Origin: an uncultured beta proteobacterium
Lineage (GTDB): Bacteria > Pseudomonadota > Gammaproteobacteria > Burkholderiales > Burkholderiaceae_C
Length of the DNA stretch: 11,106 nt
Direction of reading: 5' to 3'
NCBI GenBank assembly: GCA_903920405.1
Contig: CAIXMC010000281.1
Span: 1 to 11,106 of the forward strand
Under the pieces are notes generated by a model that saw nothing but the letters and a program-made list of their open reading frames with translations, searched no databases and had not been told where the DNA came from. Each line of letters starts with the position of its first letter. Position 1 is the stretch's first letter. Shown one piece after another: positions 1-6,776 of this stretch. A program made the translations under genes and the position numbers.

Positions 1-146
1 GCAGCAAAACCCGCTTCCATCACATCAACTTTCAAACGTTCGAGTTGGCGTGCAATACGAAGTTTTTCATCACGCGTCATGGATGCGCCGGGCGACTGCT
101 CGCCATCACGCAAGGTGGTATCAAAAATGATCAATCGGTCAGACAT
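1..146 (-). CDS. leuA: 2-isopropylmalate synthase, N-terminal part (runs off the window)
   Basis: LeuA condenses 2-oxoisovalerate with acetyl-CoA, the first committed step of leucine synthesis. Only the first 48 codons are present; the gene continues past position 1. The visible protein begins [30 protein letters not shown] is the signature of the isopropylmalate/homocitrate synthase (DRE-TIM) family, containing the metal-binding Asp and catalytic Arg, and [13 protein letters not shown] is the usual following helix and strand. The ATG at 146 has a good ribosome site (AGGAGA, 6 to 7 bases upstream). Upstream lie a rho-independent terminator (173–204) and a leucine-rich short reading frame (228–293), so expression is probably set by attenuation in response to charged leucyl-tRNA. 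pssA lies immediately beyond, a neighbour I recall for leuA in Burkholderiales. Citramalate or homocitrate synthase cannot be fully excluded from this fragment, but the leucine leader makes LeuA by far the best call. Confidence 0.93.
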   Translation of the reverse strand, partial: MSDRLIIFDTTLRDGEQSPGASMTRDEKLRIARQLERLKVDVMEAGFA

Positions 147-172
147 TTTGTTTCTCCTGGAAAATTTTCAAC

Positions 173-204
173 AAAAAAAAGCCCGTTGTAAAAACAGACG
201 GGCT
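173..204 (-). terminator. Rho-independent terminator/attenuator before leuA
   Basis: On the minus strand the stem AGCCCGT (204–198) pairs with ACGGGCT (186–180). It is extended by TGT/ACA after a one-base bulge, has a TTTT loop, and is followed directly by a run of eight T (180–173). It ends only about 26 bases before the leuA start codon and after the leader reading frame, so it acts on transcripts entering leuA. An alternative pairing exists: GGGC and GTGG (242–239 and 235–232) can pair with GCCC and CCAC (203–200 and 211–208). This would take up the 5' arm of the terminator. The position and the competing helix point to attenuation rather than simple termination of pssA. Confidence 0.88.
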
Positions 205-227
205 GATGTGGTGCATACAGACGTGTA

Positions 228-293
228 CTAGCCACTTCGCCCAAGGAAATCTAGCGACAGGAACATGGACAGAAATGGCGACAAGGTTTGCAT
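228..293 (-). CDS. Leucine-rich leader peptide of the leuA attenuator (putative leuL)
   Basis: This is a 21-codon frame, ATG at 293 to TAG at 228, starting 21 bases after the pssA stop. The peptide begins MQTLSPFLSMFLSLDFLG and has five leucines (residues 4, 8, 12, 14, 17), encoded TTG, CTG, CTG, CTA and CTT. The layout fits ribosome-mediated attenuation. The leucine codons lie just upstream of the segment (242–232) that can form an antiterminator with 211–200, and the terminator follows at 204–173. A ribosome stalled at leucine 12 would leave that segment free (antitermination). A ribosome reaching the stop codon would cover it (termination). The weak point is the ribosome site: GAGGGG lies 18 bases upstream, too far for an ideal Shine–Dalgarno. 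The peptide itself is probably only a sensor. Confidence 0.72.
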   Translation of the reverse strand: MQTLSPFLSMFLSLDFLGRSG

Positions 294-314
294 GAAGTCA
301 ATGTAACACACCCC

Positions 315-1136
315 TCACTGATGCAAACCACGTTCTTCGGGTTCATCGGTCGAAATACTGATGACGCTGGTGGGAATGCCTTTGATTTTGCGACGGACGT
401 AGATGACATAACCACTCAAACCATAAGTGACGATCAAACTGAACATCACAATGGGCGGTGCCAGGTTGATGACTGCAATGCCAAGGGCAATCAACACCAT
501 CACCACAAAAGGCACACTGCGTTTCATCTGGATATCCTTGAAACTGTAAAACGGCACGTTAGTGACCATGGTCAGGCCGGCATACAAAGACACCACAAAC
601 ATGGGCCACGCCATACGCGCACCTGTCACATTCAAGTCTGTGGAAATCCATATCAAACCGGCCACCAGTGCTGCTGCGGCGGGAGAGGGCAGACCCTGAC
701 AATAGCGTTTGTCAACCACACAGGTGTTGACATTAAAGCGCGCCAGACGCAGCGCAGCACAGGCGCAATAGACAAAAGCGGCAATCCAGCCCCAGCGCCC
801 CAAACCCTTGAGCGCCCACACATAGGCCATCAAGGCGGGGGCTGCACCAAACGACACCATATCTGCCAGAGAATCCATTTGTTCACCAAAAGCGCTTTGG
901 GTATTGGTCAAACGCGCCACGCGGCCATCCAGGCTGTCTAGCACCATGGCACAAAATATCCCGACGGTGGCCATGTCAAAACGCCCGTCAATGGCCATCA
1001 CAATGGCATAAAACCCGCCAAACAAGGCAGCCAAGGTGAACAGATTGGGCAGAATGTAAATGCCTTTGCGGCGCTTTTTGGTATCAGCGTCTGTGGCAAG
1101 GGATTCGTTGGGCGTGGTCATATCGTTGATTGGCAT
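315..1136 (-). CDS. pssA: CDP-diacylglycerol–serine O-phosphatidyltransferase
   Basis: This integral membrane enzyme makes phosphatidylserine from CDP-diacylglycerol and L-serine, the precursor of phosphatidylethanolamine. The CDP-alcohol phosphatidyltransferase signature D-G-x2-A-R-x8-G-x3-D-x3-D is complete, running from DGRVAR (about residues 70–75) through GEQMDSLAD. Several hydrophobic segments follow (LPNLFTLAALFGGFYAIV, WGWIAAFVYCACAALRLA, AAAALVAGLIWIS, VPFVVMVLIALGIAVINLA and IVMFSLIVTYGLSGYVIYV), giving the multi-pass form usual for the bacterial PssA type with about 250 to 290 residues. I start at the ATG at 1136 (273 residues, MPINDMTT) because AGGA lies 8 bases upstream. An ATG at 1151 would add five residues but has no ribosome site. 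It follows nadA by 57 bases and precedes the leuA leader. In relatives I recall psd beside it; here nadA takes that side. Confidence 0.93.
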   Translation of the reverse strand: MPINDMTTPNESLATDADTKKRRKGIYILPNLFTLAALFGGFYAIVMAIDGRFDMATVGIFCAMVLDSLDGRVARLTNTQSAFGEQMDSLADMVSFGAAPALMAYVWALKGLGRWGWIAAFVYCACAALRLARFNVNTCVVDKRYCQGLPSPAAAALVAGLIWISTDLNVTGARMAWPMFVVSLYAGLTMVTNVPFYSFKDIQMKRSVPFVVMVLIALGIAVINLAPPIVMFSLIVTYGLSGYVIYVRRKIKGIPTSVISISTDEPEERGLHQ

Positions 1137-1193
1137 GACGCAGATCCTCATCGTAAACAGGAAACAAACATTATCATTTTGCTGACCTTATCC

Positions 1194-2312
1194 CTATGAT
1201 GCACCCAGCCCCGCCACCAAGCTCCCCGCGGGGTGGGTACTCTTCATGAGCGTGGTAAAGCTCAGCATCCGATCAATAGGCTGACGCGCACGCCGCCCCA
1301 AGGCTGGATCGATATGGATTTCATTGACCCCTGTTTCCAGCGCATTTGCAACACCCGCCAGACCATTCATGGCCATCCATGGGCAATGCGCGCAGCTCTT
1401 GCAAGTGGCACTATCGCCAGCGGTAGGAGCCTCCAAAAAGGTTTTACCAGGGTTTTGTGTTCGCAATTTGTGCATCAGTCCATTGTCTGTGGCCACGATA
1501 AAGGTGCTGGCCTGCATGGCATGGGCTGCCTTCAAAATCATGGAGGTAGAGCCGACGACATGGGCCAGCGCAATCACCGGTTCGGAAGACTCGGGGTGAA
1601 CCAGCACTTTTGCCTCAGGATGCTCGCGCATCAAGATACCTAGCTCAAAGGCTTTGAATTCGTTATGCACAATGCACGAGCCGCTCCACATCAGCATGTC
1701 CGCACCGGTTTGACGCTGAACATACCCCCCTAAATGACGATCGGGTGCCCACAAAATTTTGTGCCCCTGATGGGTCAGCGCCTGCACAATGTTCAGCGCA
1801 CAACTGGAGGTGACCACCCAGTCAGCGCGAGCTTTCACAGCAGCACTGGTATTGGCATAAACCACCACCGTGCGATCAGGGTTGGCATCACAAAAAGCAC
1901 TGAACTCATCTGCAGGGCAACCAAGGTCCAGCGAACAAGTGGCATCAGGGTCGGGCATCACTACACGTTTGTCAGGCGACAAAATTTTGGCCGTTTCACC
2001 CATGAATCGTACCCCTGACACCACCAGCGTCGAAGCTGCGTGGTCGCGGCCAAAACGTGCCATTTCCAAAGAGTCGCTCACCAAGCCACCGGTTTCTTCG
2101 GCGATGTCTTGCAAATCAGGATGGACATAAAAATGTGACACCATGACAGCGTTTTTTTCTTTCAGAAGCCGTTGAATTTTGTGTTTCAGTGCGGATCGCT
2201 GCGCAGCATCAAGTTCTTTGGGCACTCTCGCCCAGGCGTGCCGCGTTGTGAGGATATCACCCTGCGGTTGTTCGTAGTCAACTGCTTTGACCGTCTCGGT
2301 TTCAATGTACAT
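1194..2312 (-). CDS. nadA: Quinolinate synthase, [4Fe-4S] enzyme
   Basis: NadA condenses iminoaspartate with dihydroxyacetone phosphate to quinolinate, the precursor of NAD. The protein has 372 residues and shows the three cysteines expected to bind the [4Fe-4S] cluster: Cys126 in ATCSLDLGC, Cys213 in [10 protein letters not shown], and Cys310, the last of the [13 protein letters not shown] triplet. The other two cysteines of that triplet match the pair reported to form a disulfide in the E. coli enzyme. [18 protein letters not shown] and [12 protein letters not shown] are substrate-pocket segments typical of the family. The start is the ATG at 2312 with GGA 8 bases upstream; a TTG at 2315 is possible but unneeded. 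It lies 42 bases after nadC in the same direction, so the two consecutive steps are probably co-expressed. nadB (L-aspartate oxidase) is not in the window. Part of the 5' spacer is a dispersed repeat (2335–2376). Confidence 0.96.
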   Translation of the reverse strand: MYIETETVKAVDYEQPQGDILTTRHAWARVPKELDAAQRSALKHKIQRLLKEKNAVMVSHFYVHPDLQDIAEETGGLVSDSLEMARFGRDHAASTLVVSGVRFMGETAKILSPDKRVVMPDPDATCSLDLGCPADEFSAFCDANPDRTVVVYANTSAAVKARADWVVTSSCALNIVQALTHQGHKILWAPDRHLGGYVQRQTGADMLMWSGSCIVHNEFKAFELGILMREHPEAKVLVHPESSEPVIALAHVVGSTSMILKAAHAMQASTFIVATDNGLMHKLRTQNPGKTFLEAPTAGDSATCKSCAHCPWMAMNGLAGVANALETGVNEIHIDPALGRRARQPIDRMLSFTTLMKSTHPAGSLVAGLGAS

Positions 2313-2334
2313 CAAAAAAATCCATAAAGCTATA

Positions 2335-2376
2335 TTTTTAATAGCTACCAGCGCTTACTGGATAAGCGTTAGAGGC
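2335..2376 (+). repeat. Dispersed ~42-bp repeat, copy A (3' end of nadC)
   Basis: The copy runs from TTTTTAATAGCT to TTAGAGGC, with an internal inverted repeat CGCTTA (2352–2357) and TAAGCG (2363–2368). It matches copy B at 28 of 42 positions without gaps by hand alignment, and copy C at 25 of 37 positions from the AATAGCT core. It overlaps the last codons and stop of nadC, so this repeat supplies the C-terminal residues of NadC. All four copies in the window have the same orientation. Confidence 0.72.
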
Positions 2377-3239
2377 TTAAAACGCATGGAAAAATCAATC
2401 GCCCTGACATTTTTGGTCAAACTGCCAATCGAGATGCGATCTACACCCGTTGCAGCAATGGCCTGCACGGCAGAGAGCTTGACACCCCCAGAGGCTTCCA
2501 GTGTGGCACGACCTGCATTGATATTGACCGCCGCGGCCATTTGTGCCAGACTCATATTGTCTAGAAGAATCATGCCGGCACCAGCATCCAGGGCATCTTG
2601 AAGTTGTTCAAGGGTTTCAACCTCAATCTCGATGAAACTCGCTTGATCTGCCATGCGTAACGCCCGCTGTAATGCGGCTTTCACACTACCGGCCGCGGCA
2701 ATGTGGTTTTCCTTGATGAGCACAGCATCGTATAAACCAAGTCTGTGATTGCCGCCACCGCCTGTGCGCACAGCATATTTTTGGGCCAGCCTCAGGCCTG
2801 GCAGTGTCTTGCGGGTATCGACAATCTGCGCACGTGCATTTTTGACCTCTTTGACTGCGGTCACATAGTCGTGAGTTTTGGTGGCTACAGCACTGAGCAA
2901 TTGCAAAAAATTCAACGCAGTACGCTCGGCACTCAACATGGCACGGGCAAAGCCTTCCAACTCCAGAACAATCTGATCTGCTTCGCATTTTTGCCCTTCT
3001 TTCACATGCCAGATGATTTGCATGGCAGGGTCAAGCTGGCGAAATGCAGCTTCCGTCCAGAAGGTGCCACAGATCACAGCGGCTTCGCGCGAACGCACGG
3101 TGGCGTGCGCTCGCTGCTCTGAGTCAATCAAACTGGCACTCAAGTCCCCCGTACCTACGTCCTCTTGCAAAGATCGTGCAACATCAGACTGTGCCAGTGC
3201 AGCGATAGATTCTGTAGAAAAATCAAAAAAATCAGCCAT
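2355..3239 (-). CDS. nadC: Nicotinate-nucleotide pyrophosphorylase (carboxylating), quinolinate phosphoribosyltransferase
   Basis: NadC converts quinolinate and PRPP to nicotinate mononucleotide with release of CO2, the step after NadA. The protein has 294 residues and the hallmark segments in order: ERTALNFLQ (105–113), DTRKTLPGLR (141–150), GGGGNHR (160–166), KENH (176–179), an acidic EIEVE strand (204–208), LLDN (225–228), EASGGV (248–253) and the phosphate-binding end GVDRISIGSLT. The ATG at 3239 has AAGAGAA about 8 bases upstream. The family normally ends shortly after DFSMR; here FKPLTLIQ and the stop codon are encoded within the dispersed repeat at 2335–2376, so the C-terminus seems to have been rewritten by that repeat. 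The catalytic core is untouched and the enzyme should be active. It lies 50 bases after gpsA in the same direction. Confidence 0.96.
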   Translation of the reverse strand: MADFFDFSTESIAALAQSDVARSLQEDVGTGDLSASLIDSEQRAHATVRSREAAVICGTFWTEAAFRQLDPAMQIIWHVKEGQKCEADQIVLELEGFARAMLSAERTALNFLQLLSAVATKTHDYVTAVKEVKNARAQIVDTRKTLPGLRLAQKYAVRTGGGGNHRLGLYDAVLIKENHIAAAGSVKAALQRALRMADQASFIEIEVETLEQLQDALDAGAGMILLDNMSLAQMAAAVNINAGRATLEASGGVKLSAVQAIAATGVDRISIGSLTKNVRAIDFSMRFKPLTLIQ

Positions 3240-3289
3240 TTGTATTCTCTTTTCATGCTGTTTAAAAATGGATTGCCAAATCTGACCTT

Positions 3290-4300
3290 TTATGCCAGTT
3301 CGACCGTCGGTTCTCTGCTCATCAATTCAGTCAGCGCTTGCCGGGGTGACCAGTGCCCCTCCAGCACAGCCTCCACGGCTTGTGCAATGGGCATCTCAAC
3401 ACCCAACTGAGCCGCACGCAGCACCACGGTTCGAGCACTATAGACACCCTCAGCCACATGTCCCAACGCTGCAACAGCCTGTGCAACAGACTGCCCAGCA
3501 GCCAGGGACAAACCCACTTGCCGATTGCGAGATAAGTGACCCGTCGCAGTTAAAACCAAATCACCCAGGCCGCTGAGTCCCCTGAAGGTTTCGGCTCGCG
3601 CACCGAGCGCTACCCCTAGACGGGTCATTTCGGCCAATCCACGCGTGATCAATGCTGCTCGCGCATTCAGACCTAAACTCAGACCATCACACAAACCTGT
3701 GGCAATGGCAAGCACATTTTTAACCGCGCCGGCCACTTCAACACCCATCACGTCATCATGGGCATAAACGCGCAGTGTGTTGCTGTGAAATGCTGCTACC
3801 ACGGTCTGGCGCACTGGGTCATACACACTGGCAGCCACCAGGGCAGTAGGCTGCGCCATGGCAACCTCTTGAGCAAAACTGGGGCCACTGAGCACGCATG
3901 TTTTCAAGTTGGGAGCGATTGTTGCTTGAATTTCATGGGCAAGAAGCCCAACCTGTTCAAAAACAGGGGCTTCAAACCCCTTGCAAAGCCAGACAACGGG
4001 AGTCTGAATAGACTGCACATACCCCAACATTTCTCGAATGGCCGACATGGGAGTGGCCAATACAACCAAATCTGCTGTGTTGAGCCAAGCTGTCGATGTT
4101 GCCAAATCTGACGAACAAAACTCCAGACTACGAGGCAACCTCACCTGAGGTAGATAACGCCGATTTTCATGATCAGCCCGCAAGTGTTGTTGATGACAGG
4201 GGTTGCGCGTCCACAAAATAACTTCATGTTGCAAGCTGGAAGCGGCATGAACAGCGAGTGCTGTGCCCCACGAACCTGCTCCAAGAACTATGATTTTCAT
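3290..4300 (-). CDS. gpsA: NAD(P)-dependent glycerol-3-phosphate dehydrogenase
   Basis: GpsA reduces dihydroxyacetone phosphate to sn-glycerol 3-phosphate, the backbone of phospholipids, in the cytoplasm. The 336-residue protein has the N-terminal dinucleotide-binding loop [10 protein letters not shown] (7–16), CKGFE (106–110), [11 protein letters not shown] (137–147), the catalytic lysine Lys194 in [13 protein letters not shown], and [14 protein letters not shown] (241–254) followed by SRNRQVG. This is full length for the family. The start codon ATG at 4300 lies inside a copy of the dispersed repeat (4294–4335), which therefore also supplies the upstream translation-initiation region. No clear Shine–Dalgarno is visible there (GTGAGCAGCT before the ATG). 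It follows secB by 50 bases. The secB–gpsA adjacency is, as I recall, common in beta- and gammaproteobacteria. Confidence 0.96.
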   Translation of the reverse strand: MKIIVLGAGSWGTALAVHAASSLQHEVILWTRNPCHQQHLRADHENRRYLPQVRLPRSLEFCSSDLATSTAWLNTADLVVLATPMSAIREMLGYVQSIQTPVVWLCKGFEAPVFEQVGLLAHEIQATIAPNLKTCVLSGPSFAQEVAMAQPTALVAASVYDPVRQTVVAAFHSNTLRVYAHDDVMGVEVAGAVKNVLAIATGLCDGLSLGLNARAALITRGLAEMTRLGVALGARAETFRGLSGLGDLVLTATGHLSRNRQVGLSLAAGQSVAQAVAALGHVAEGVYSARTVVLRAAQLGVEMPIAQAVEAVLEGHWSPRQALTELMSREPTVELA

Positions 4301-4335
4301 AGCTGCTCACGCAATGTGGACGTGCCCTGCAGGCC
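4294..4335 (+). repeat. Dispersed ~42-bp repeat, copy D (over the gpsA start codon)
   Basis: The copy runs from TTTTCATAGCTG to CTGCAGGCC and is followed by AAAAA. It shares ATAGCT, ACGCAA, GGACG and AGGCCAA with copy C at the same spacing (27 of 47 aligned positions over a slightly longer span). The CAT at 4298–4300 is the complement of the gpsA ATG, so the repeat fills nearly all of the 50-base secB–gpsA spacer and reaches just into gpsA. Confidence 0.6.
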
Positions 4336-4350
4336 AAAAACATCCACAAA

Positions 4351-4845
4351 TTATTGTGGCAAAACAGGCGCAACCGGTCCTGGTGGTGTGCCGACTGGGG
4401 TTGCGGGTGGATGGGTTTGTTGATTGGCTTGTTGCTGCGCGTACATCGCCTGAAAATTGATTTCTGACAAATGCACTGGTGCAAAACCGCCGCGCTGAAC
4501 CAGGTCAGCCACGTTGCCACGCAGGTAGGGATAGACAATCTGTGGACAGGCAATGCCCAGAATAGGACCAACTTGCTCTTGGGGCATGTGACGAATTTCA
4601 AAAATGCCGGCTTGGGTGGCTTCGACCAAAAACACAGTTTTGTCTTTGATTTTGGTATGCACAGTCGCCGTGATGGTGACCTCGTAAATACCATCAACCA
4701 CGGGCGCTGCGTTCACACCCAGTTGAATATCAACGGCAGGCTGCTCTTTTTCAAGCAAAATGGCCGGCGAATTGGGTTGCTCTAGCGATGCTTCTTTGAG
4801 ATAGACGCGCTGAATTTGGAAAATGGGGTCTTGGGTTTCTGCCAT
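4351..4845 (-). CDS. secB: Protein-export chaperone SecB
   Basis: SecB is a cytoplasmic tetrameric chaperone that keeps precursor proteins unfolded and delivers them to SecA at the Sec translocon. The 164-residue protein shows the family core: [19 protein letters not shown] near residues 9–27, the β-strand segment [12 protein letters not shown], and the highly conserved [25 protein letters not shown]…[14 protein letters not shown] block. The C-terminus (about residues 135–164) is a Gln- and Pro-rich tail ([11 protein letters not shown], then [12 protein letters not shown]), which in this family is variable and usually disordered. The ATG at 4845 has GAAAG about 8 bases upstream. The upstream gene of the set, grxC, is broken by a palindromic insertion, so transcripts arriving from the rhodanese–grxC promoter must cross a strong hairpin before reaching secB. 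Confidence 0.97.
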   Translation of the reverse strand: MAETQDPIFQIQRVYLKEASLEQPNSPAILLEKEQPAVDIQLGVNAAPVVDGIYEVTITATVHTKIKDKTVFLVEATQAGIFEIRHMPQEQVGPILGIACPQIVYPYLRGNVADLVQRGGFAPVHLSEINFQAMYAQQQANQQTHPPATPVGTPPGPVAPVLPQ

Positions 4846-4978
4846 AAAGTACTTTCAGTTTAAAAATCAGGTTTGAAGATCAAAGAATTTGCCAGAAAAA
4901 GCCATGGAGCATTTAAAGGCAGCCGCGATGATAGGTGCAAAGTGCGACACAGATATGATGTTGTGATGTTGTGATGAG

Positions 4979-5041
4979 TCAAGTCGCTTGTAGCAATGGC
5001 AATAACCCACCGCGAGCATCAAGTGCCATCAGGTCGTCGTA
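4979..5041 (-). pseudogene. grxC: Detached 3' end of the glutaredoxin gene
   Basis: Read on the minus strand from 5041, in the frame left by grxC, this encodes YDDLMALDARGGLLPLLQAT and then TGA. That is the expected glutaredoxin-3 C-terminus (E. coli Grx3 ends with a closely similar GG-x-DDLYALDARGG segment). It carries no damaging change and joins perfectly to the GG that ends the upstream fragment once the 162 bases 5042–5203 are removed. It has no start codon and is almost certainly untranslated. The lack of decay suggests a recent insertion. Confidence 0.9.
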
Positions 5042-5201
5042 AGGATATGGTCAATAATAAGTTCCGCATTTGGCTCGTCAGATTTGGGCGCACTGCGTCG
5101 TTACAAATCGTTTATGTGGCTGAGCCACACCGCACGATTTGTGCCTAGCATTGCATCCCAACTCTGACGGCCAAAAGCGGAACTTATTGTTGACCATATC
5201 C
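5042..5201. mobile_element. 160-bp palindromic MITE-like element inserted in grxC, TA duplication
   Basis: Terminal inverted repeats of 26 bp with one mismatch (AGGATATGGTCAATAATAAG… at the left end; its complement ends the right side at 5202). The pairing continues inward with scattered mismatches: GTCAGA/TCTGAC, ACAAATCGT/ACGATTTGT and TGTGGCT/AGCCACA. The centre is at 5122, so the whole element is one ungapped imperfect palindrome. TA is present at 5040–5041 and again at 5202–5203, and the interrupted gene reads correctly with one TA, which is the evidence for a target duplication. A TA target is characteristic of Tc1/mariner and IS630-type transposases. No transposase frame fits in 160 bp, so it would be non-autonomous. 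The right boundary is uncertain by one base (5201 or 5202). Confidence 0.85.
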
Positions 5202-5401
5202 TAACCACCCACATGCACATCACCCACAAAAATCTGAGGCACGGTACGCCGTCCGGTGAGGCGCATCATGGTATCGCGTTCGGCAGGCAGCAAGTCAATG
5301 CGAATTTCTTCCAGTTCAGTCACACCACGCGCTCTTAAAAACTGCTTGGCGCGTATGCAGTACGGGCACACAGCGGTGGTGTAAAGCAGGACGCGTTGCA
5401 T
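5201..5401 (-). CDS. grxC: Glutaredoxin 3 family protein, C-terminally truncated by insertion
   Basis: Glutaredoxins reduce disulfides and glutathione mixed disulfides using glutathione. The fragment has 66 residues; the uninterrupted gene would encode 86, the usual size for Grx3. It keeps the dithiol active site Cys12-Pro-Tyr-Cys15 and the cis-proline segment TVPQIF (53–58), but ends at GDVHVGG. The insertion at 5042–5203 creates a TAG directly after Gly66. Lost are the DD motif of the glutathione-binding loop (GG-x-DD) and the final helix, which are normally needed for substrate binding and folding, so I expect it to be inactive or unstable. The ATG at 5401 has no strong ribosome site and lies 14 bases after the rhodanese gene. 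The grx–secB–gpsA order is otherwise the one I expect in Burkholderiales. Confidence 0.9.
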   Translation of the reverse strand: MQRVLLYTTAVCPYCIRAKQFLRARGVTELEEIRIDLLPAERDTMMRLTGRRTVPQIFVGDVHVGG

Positions 5402-5415
5402 TAAGATTCAAAAAT

Positions 5416-5823
5416 TCAGGCGCGTTCAACGGGTAAATTGGCGCTGCGCCAGGCGTTCAGACCACCGCTGAGCGACAAAGCCTGTGCGTAGCCCAGCTTT
5501 TTGGCCATGTCCACAGCACGGTTGCTGCGTCCCCCTGATTGGCACACCAAAATCAACGGCACAGTCTTGTTTTTGACCGCGTGAATCAGTTTGTTTTCAA
5601 GTTGGTCGAGAGGGATATTCTTGGCACCCACAATGTGGCCTGCTGCATATTCTGGAGGCTGACACACATCAACCACCACCGCTCGTTCCCGATTGATCAA
5701 GCGTACCGCATCATCCGCAGTCAGCGCCCCCTGGCCAGCCTTTTGAAGCGCTGGCATCATCAACATGCCGCCTGAAGAGAGTGCCACTGCAATCAACATC
5801 CAGTTATCGAGGAAAAATTTCAT
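5416..5823 (-). CDS. Membrane-anchored rhodanese-like protein
   Basis: Single-domain rhodanese (sulfurtransferase) fold of 135 residues with an N-terminal hydrophobic segment (about residues 7–24: WMLIAVALSSGGMLMMPAL) that should anchor it in the inner membrane. The domain shows VVVDVCQPPEYAAGHIVGAKNIPL and the active-site loop CQSGGRS with the catalytic cysteine at residue 94, then the SGGLNAWRSANLPVE C-terminal signature. The physiological sulfur acceptor is unknown. I start at the ATG at 5823 because AAGG lies 8 bases upstream; the ATG at 5841 and GTG at 5844 have no ribosome site. It is the first gene of the leftward set and lies divergent from gpmA across a 118-bp spacer. The arrangement rhodanese–grxC–secB–gpsA opposite gpmA is one I recall from many Burkholderiales. 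Confidence 0.88.
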   Translation of the reverse strand: MKFFLDNWMLIAVALSSGGMLMMPALQKAGQGALTADDAVRLINRERAVVVDVCQPPEYAAGHIVGAKNIPLDQLENKLIHAVKNKTVPLILVCQSGGRSNRAVDMAKKLGYAQALSLSGGLNAWRSANLPVERA

Positions 5824-5941
5824 TGTTGTTACCTTATTCATCACTTAGAGTAGTGTGGCGCATTTTAGAATGCACAATACTCGCGTTTATGCGCTGCGTT
5901 GATATTCACATCCCCTTTTGATTTTTTTCCTACTTCACATC

Positions 5942-6685
5942 ATGCACAAACTTGTTCTGATCCGCCATGGCGAATCCACCTGGAATCTTGAAAACCGCTT
6001 TACCGGCTGGACTGATGTCGATTTGACACCCGCCGGACTCGAACAGGCCAAGAACGCAGGTCGCTTGCTCAAGGCCGAAGCTTACGAATTTGACATCGCC
6101 TACACCAGTGTGCTCAAACGTGCTACCCGCACCCTTTGGCATGTTCTTGACGAAATGGATCGAACCTGGCTGCCTGTGGTCAACAGTTGGCGTTTGAACG
6201 AGCGCCACTATGGCGCTTTGCAGGGCCTCAATAAAATTGACATGGCCAAACAATATGGCGATGACCAAGTGCTTATCTGGCGGCGCAGTTATGACACTGC
6301 ACCCCCCGCGTTAGAACCCACTGACGTGCGCAGCGAACGCAGCGATTTGCGCTATGCCACCTTACAGCCAGAGCAAGTTCCTTTGACCGAGTGCCTTAAA
6401 GACACAGTGGCTCGCGTTATGCCATTCTGGAACGATATATTGGCACCCACCTTGCAGCAAGACAAACGGGTCTTGATTGCTGCACACGGCAACTCCATTC
6501 GGGCATTGGTCAAATACTTGGACAATATCTCTGACAACGACATCGTGGGCTTGAACATTCCAAATGGCATACCTTTGGTCTATGAGTTGGATGATGCACT
6601 CCAACCCATTCGGCACTATTATCTGGGCGATGCCACGGAAATCGCCAAGGCAGCCGCTGCCGTGGCTGCTCAAGGCAAGGCTTAA
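5942..6685 (+). CDS. gpmA: 2,3-bisphosphoglycerate-dependent phosphoglycerate mutase
   Basis: GpmA interconverts 3- and 2-phosphoglycerate in glycolysis and gluconeogenesis through a phosphohistidine. The 247-residue protein has the RHGES signature with His9 as the phosphorylated residue, R60 in SVLKRATRT, the catalytic acid region [15 protein letters not shown] with Glu87, and the second histidine His182 in [10 protein letters not shown]. Its length and the block between NK and PPAL match the cofactor-dependent class rather than the shorter CobC/phosphatase relatives. I start at the ATG at 5942 ([12 protein letters not shown]), the usual N-terminus; an in-frame TTG at 5918 would add eight hydrophobic residues and is unlikely. 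No convincing Shine–Dalgarno is visible. ctpA follows after 91 bases in the same direction. Confidence 0.96.
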   Translation: MHKLVLIRHGESTWNLENRFTGWTDVDLTPAGLEQAKNAGRLLKAEAYEFDIAYTSVLKRATRTLWHVLDEMDRTWLPVVNSWRLNERHYGALQGLNKIDMAKQYGDDQVLIWRRSYDTAPPALEPTDVRSERSDLRYATLQPEQVPLTECLKDTVARVMPFWNDILAPTLQQDKRVLIAAHGNSIRALVKYLDNISDNDIVGLNIPNGIPLVYELDDALQPIRHYYLGDATEIAKAAAAVAAQGKA

Positions 6686-6776
6686 CGCTTCGTCAAGTCA
6701 TGCATTGATCAATGCCTACGTTCGCTTCAAACATCTTCTTCTCTTCCTTTTACTTAATTTGCGCTGAAAACTCATC

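Noticed and set aside
288..941. 217-codon plus-strand frame opposite pssA
   Set aside because: Antisense to a clear PssA; low-complexity His/Gln-rich composition typical of a shadow frame and no recognisable domain.
4224..4697. 157-codon minus-strand frame overlapping secB and gpsA starts
   Set aside because: Out-of-frame reading of secB and its spacer; both real genes are unambiguous.
4957..4976. Tandem GATGTTGT, two and a half copies, between the grxC remnant and secB
   Set aside because: Too short to call a functional repeat; likely simple slippage.
5042..5202. The palindrome as a simple intrinsic terminator of grxC
   Set aside because: It interrupts the gene rather than following it, has a TA duplication, is far longer than a terminator, and lacks a T-run.
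5856..5880. Possible minus-strand promoter for the rhodanese gene (TAAAAT as −10 in a GCATT…AATGC inverted repeat)
   Set aside because: No acceptable −35 at 16 to 18 bases; AT-rich hexamers of this quality are common by chance.
5918..5941. TTG start for gpmA adding eight residues
   Set aside because: The family N-terminus [12 protein letters not shown] starts at the ATG at 5942, and the extension has no ribosome site.
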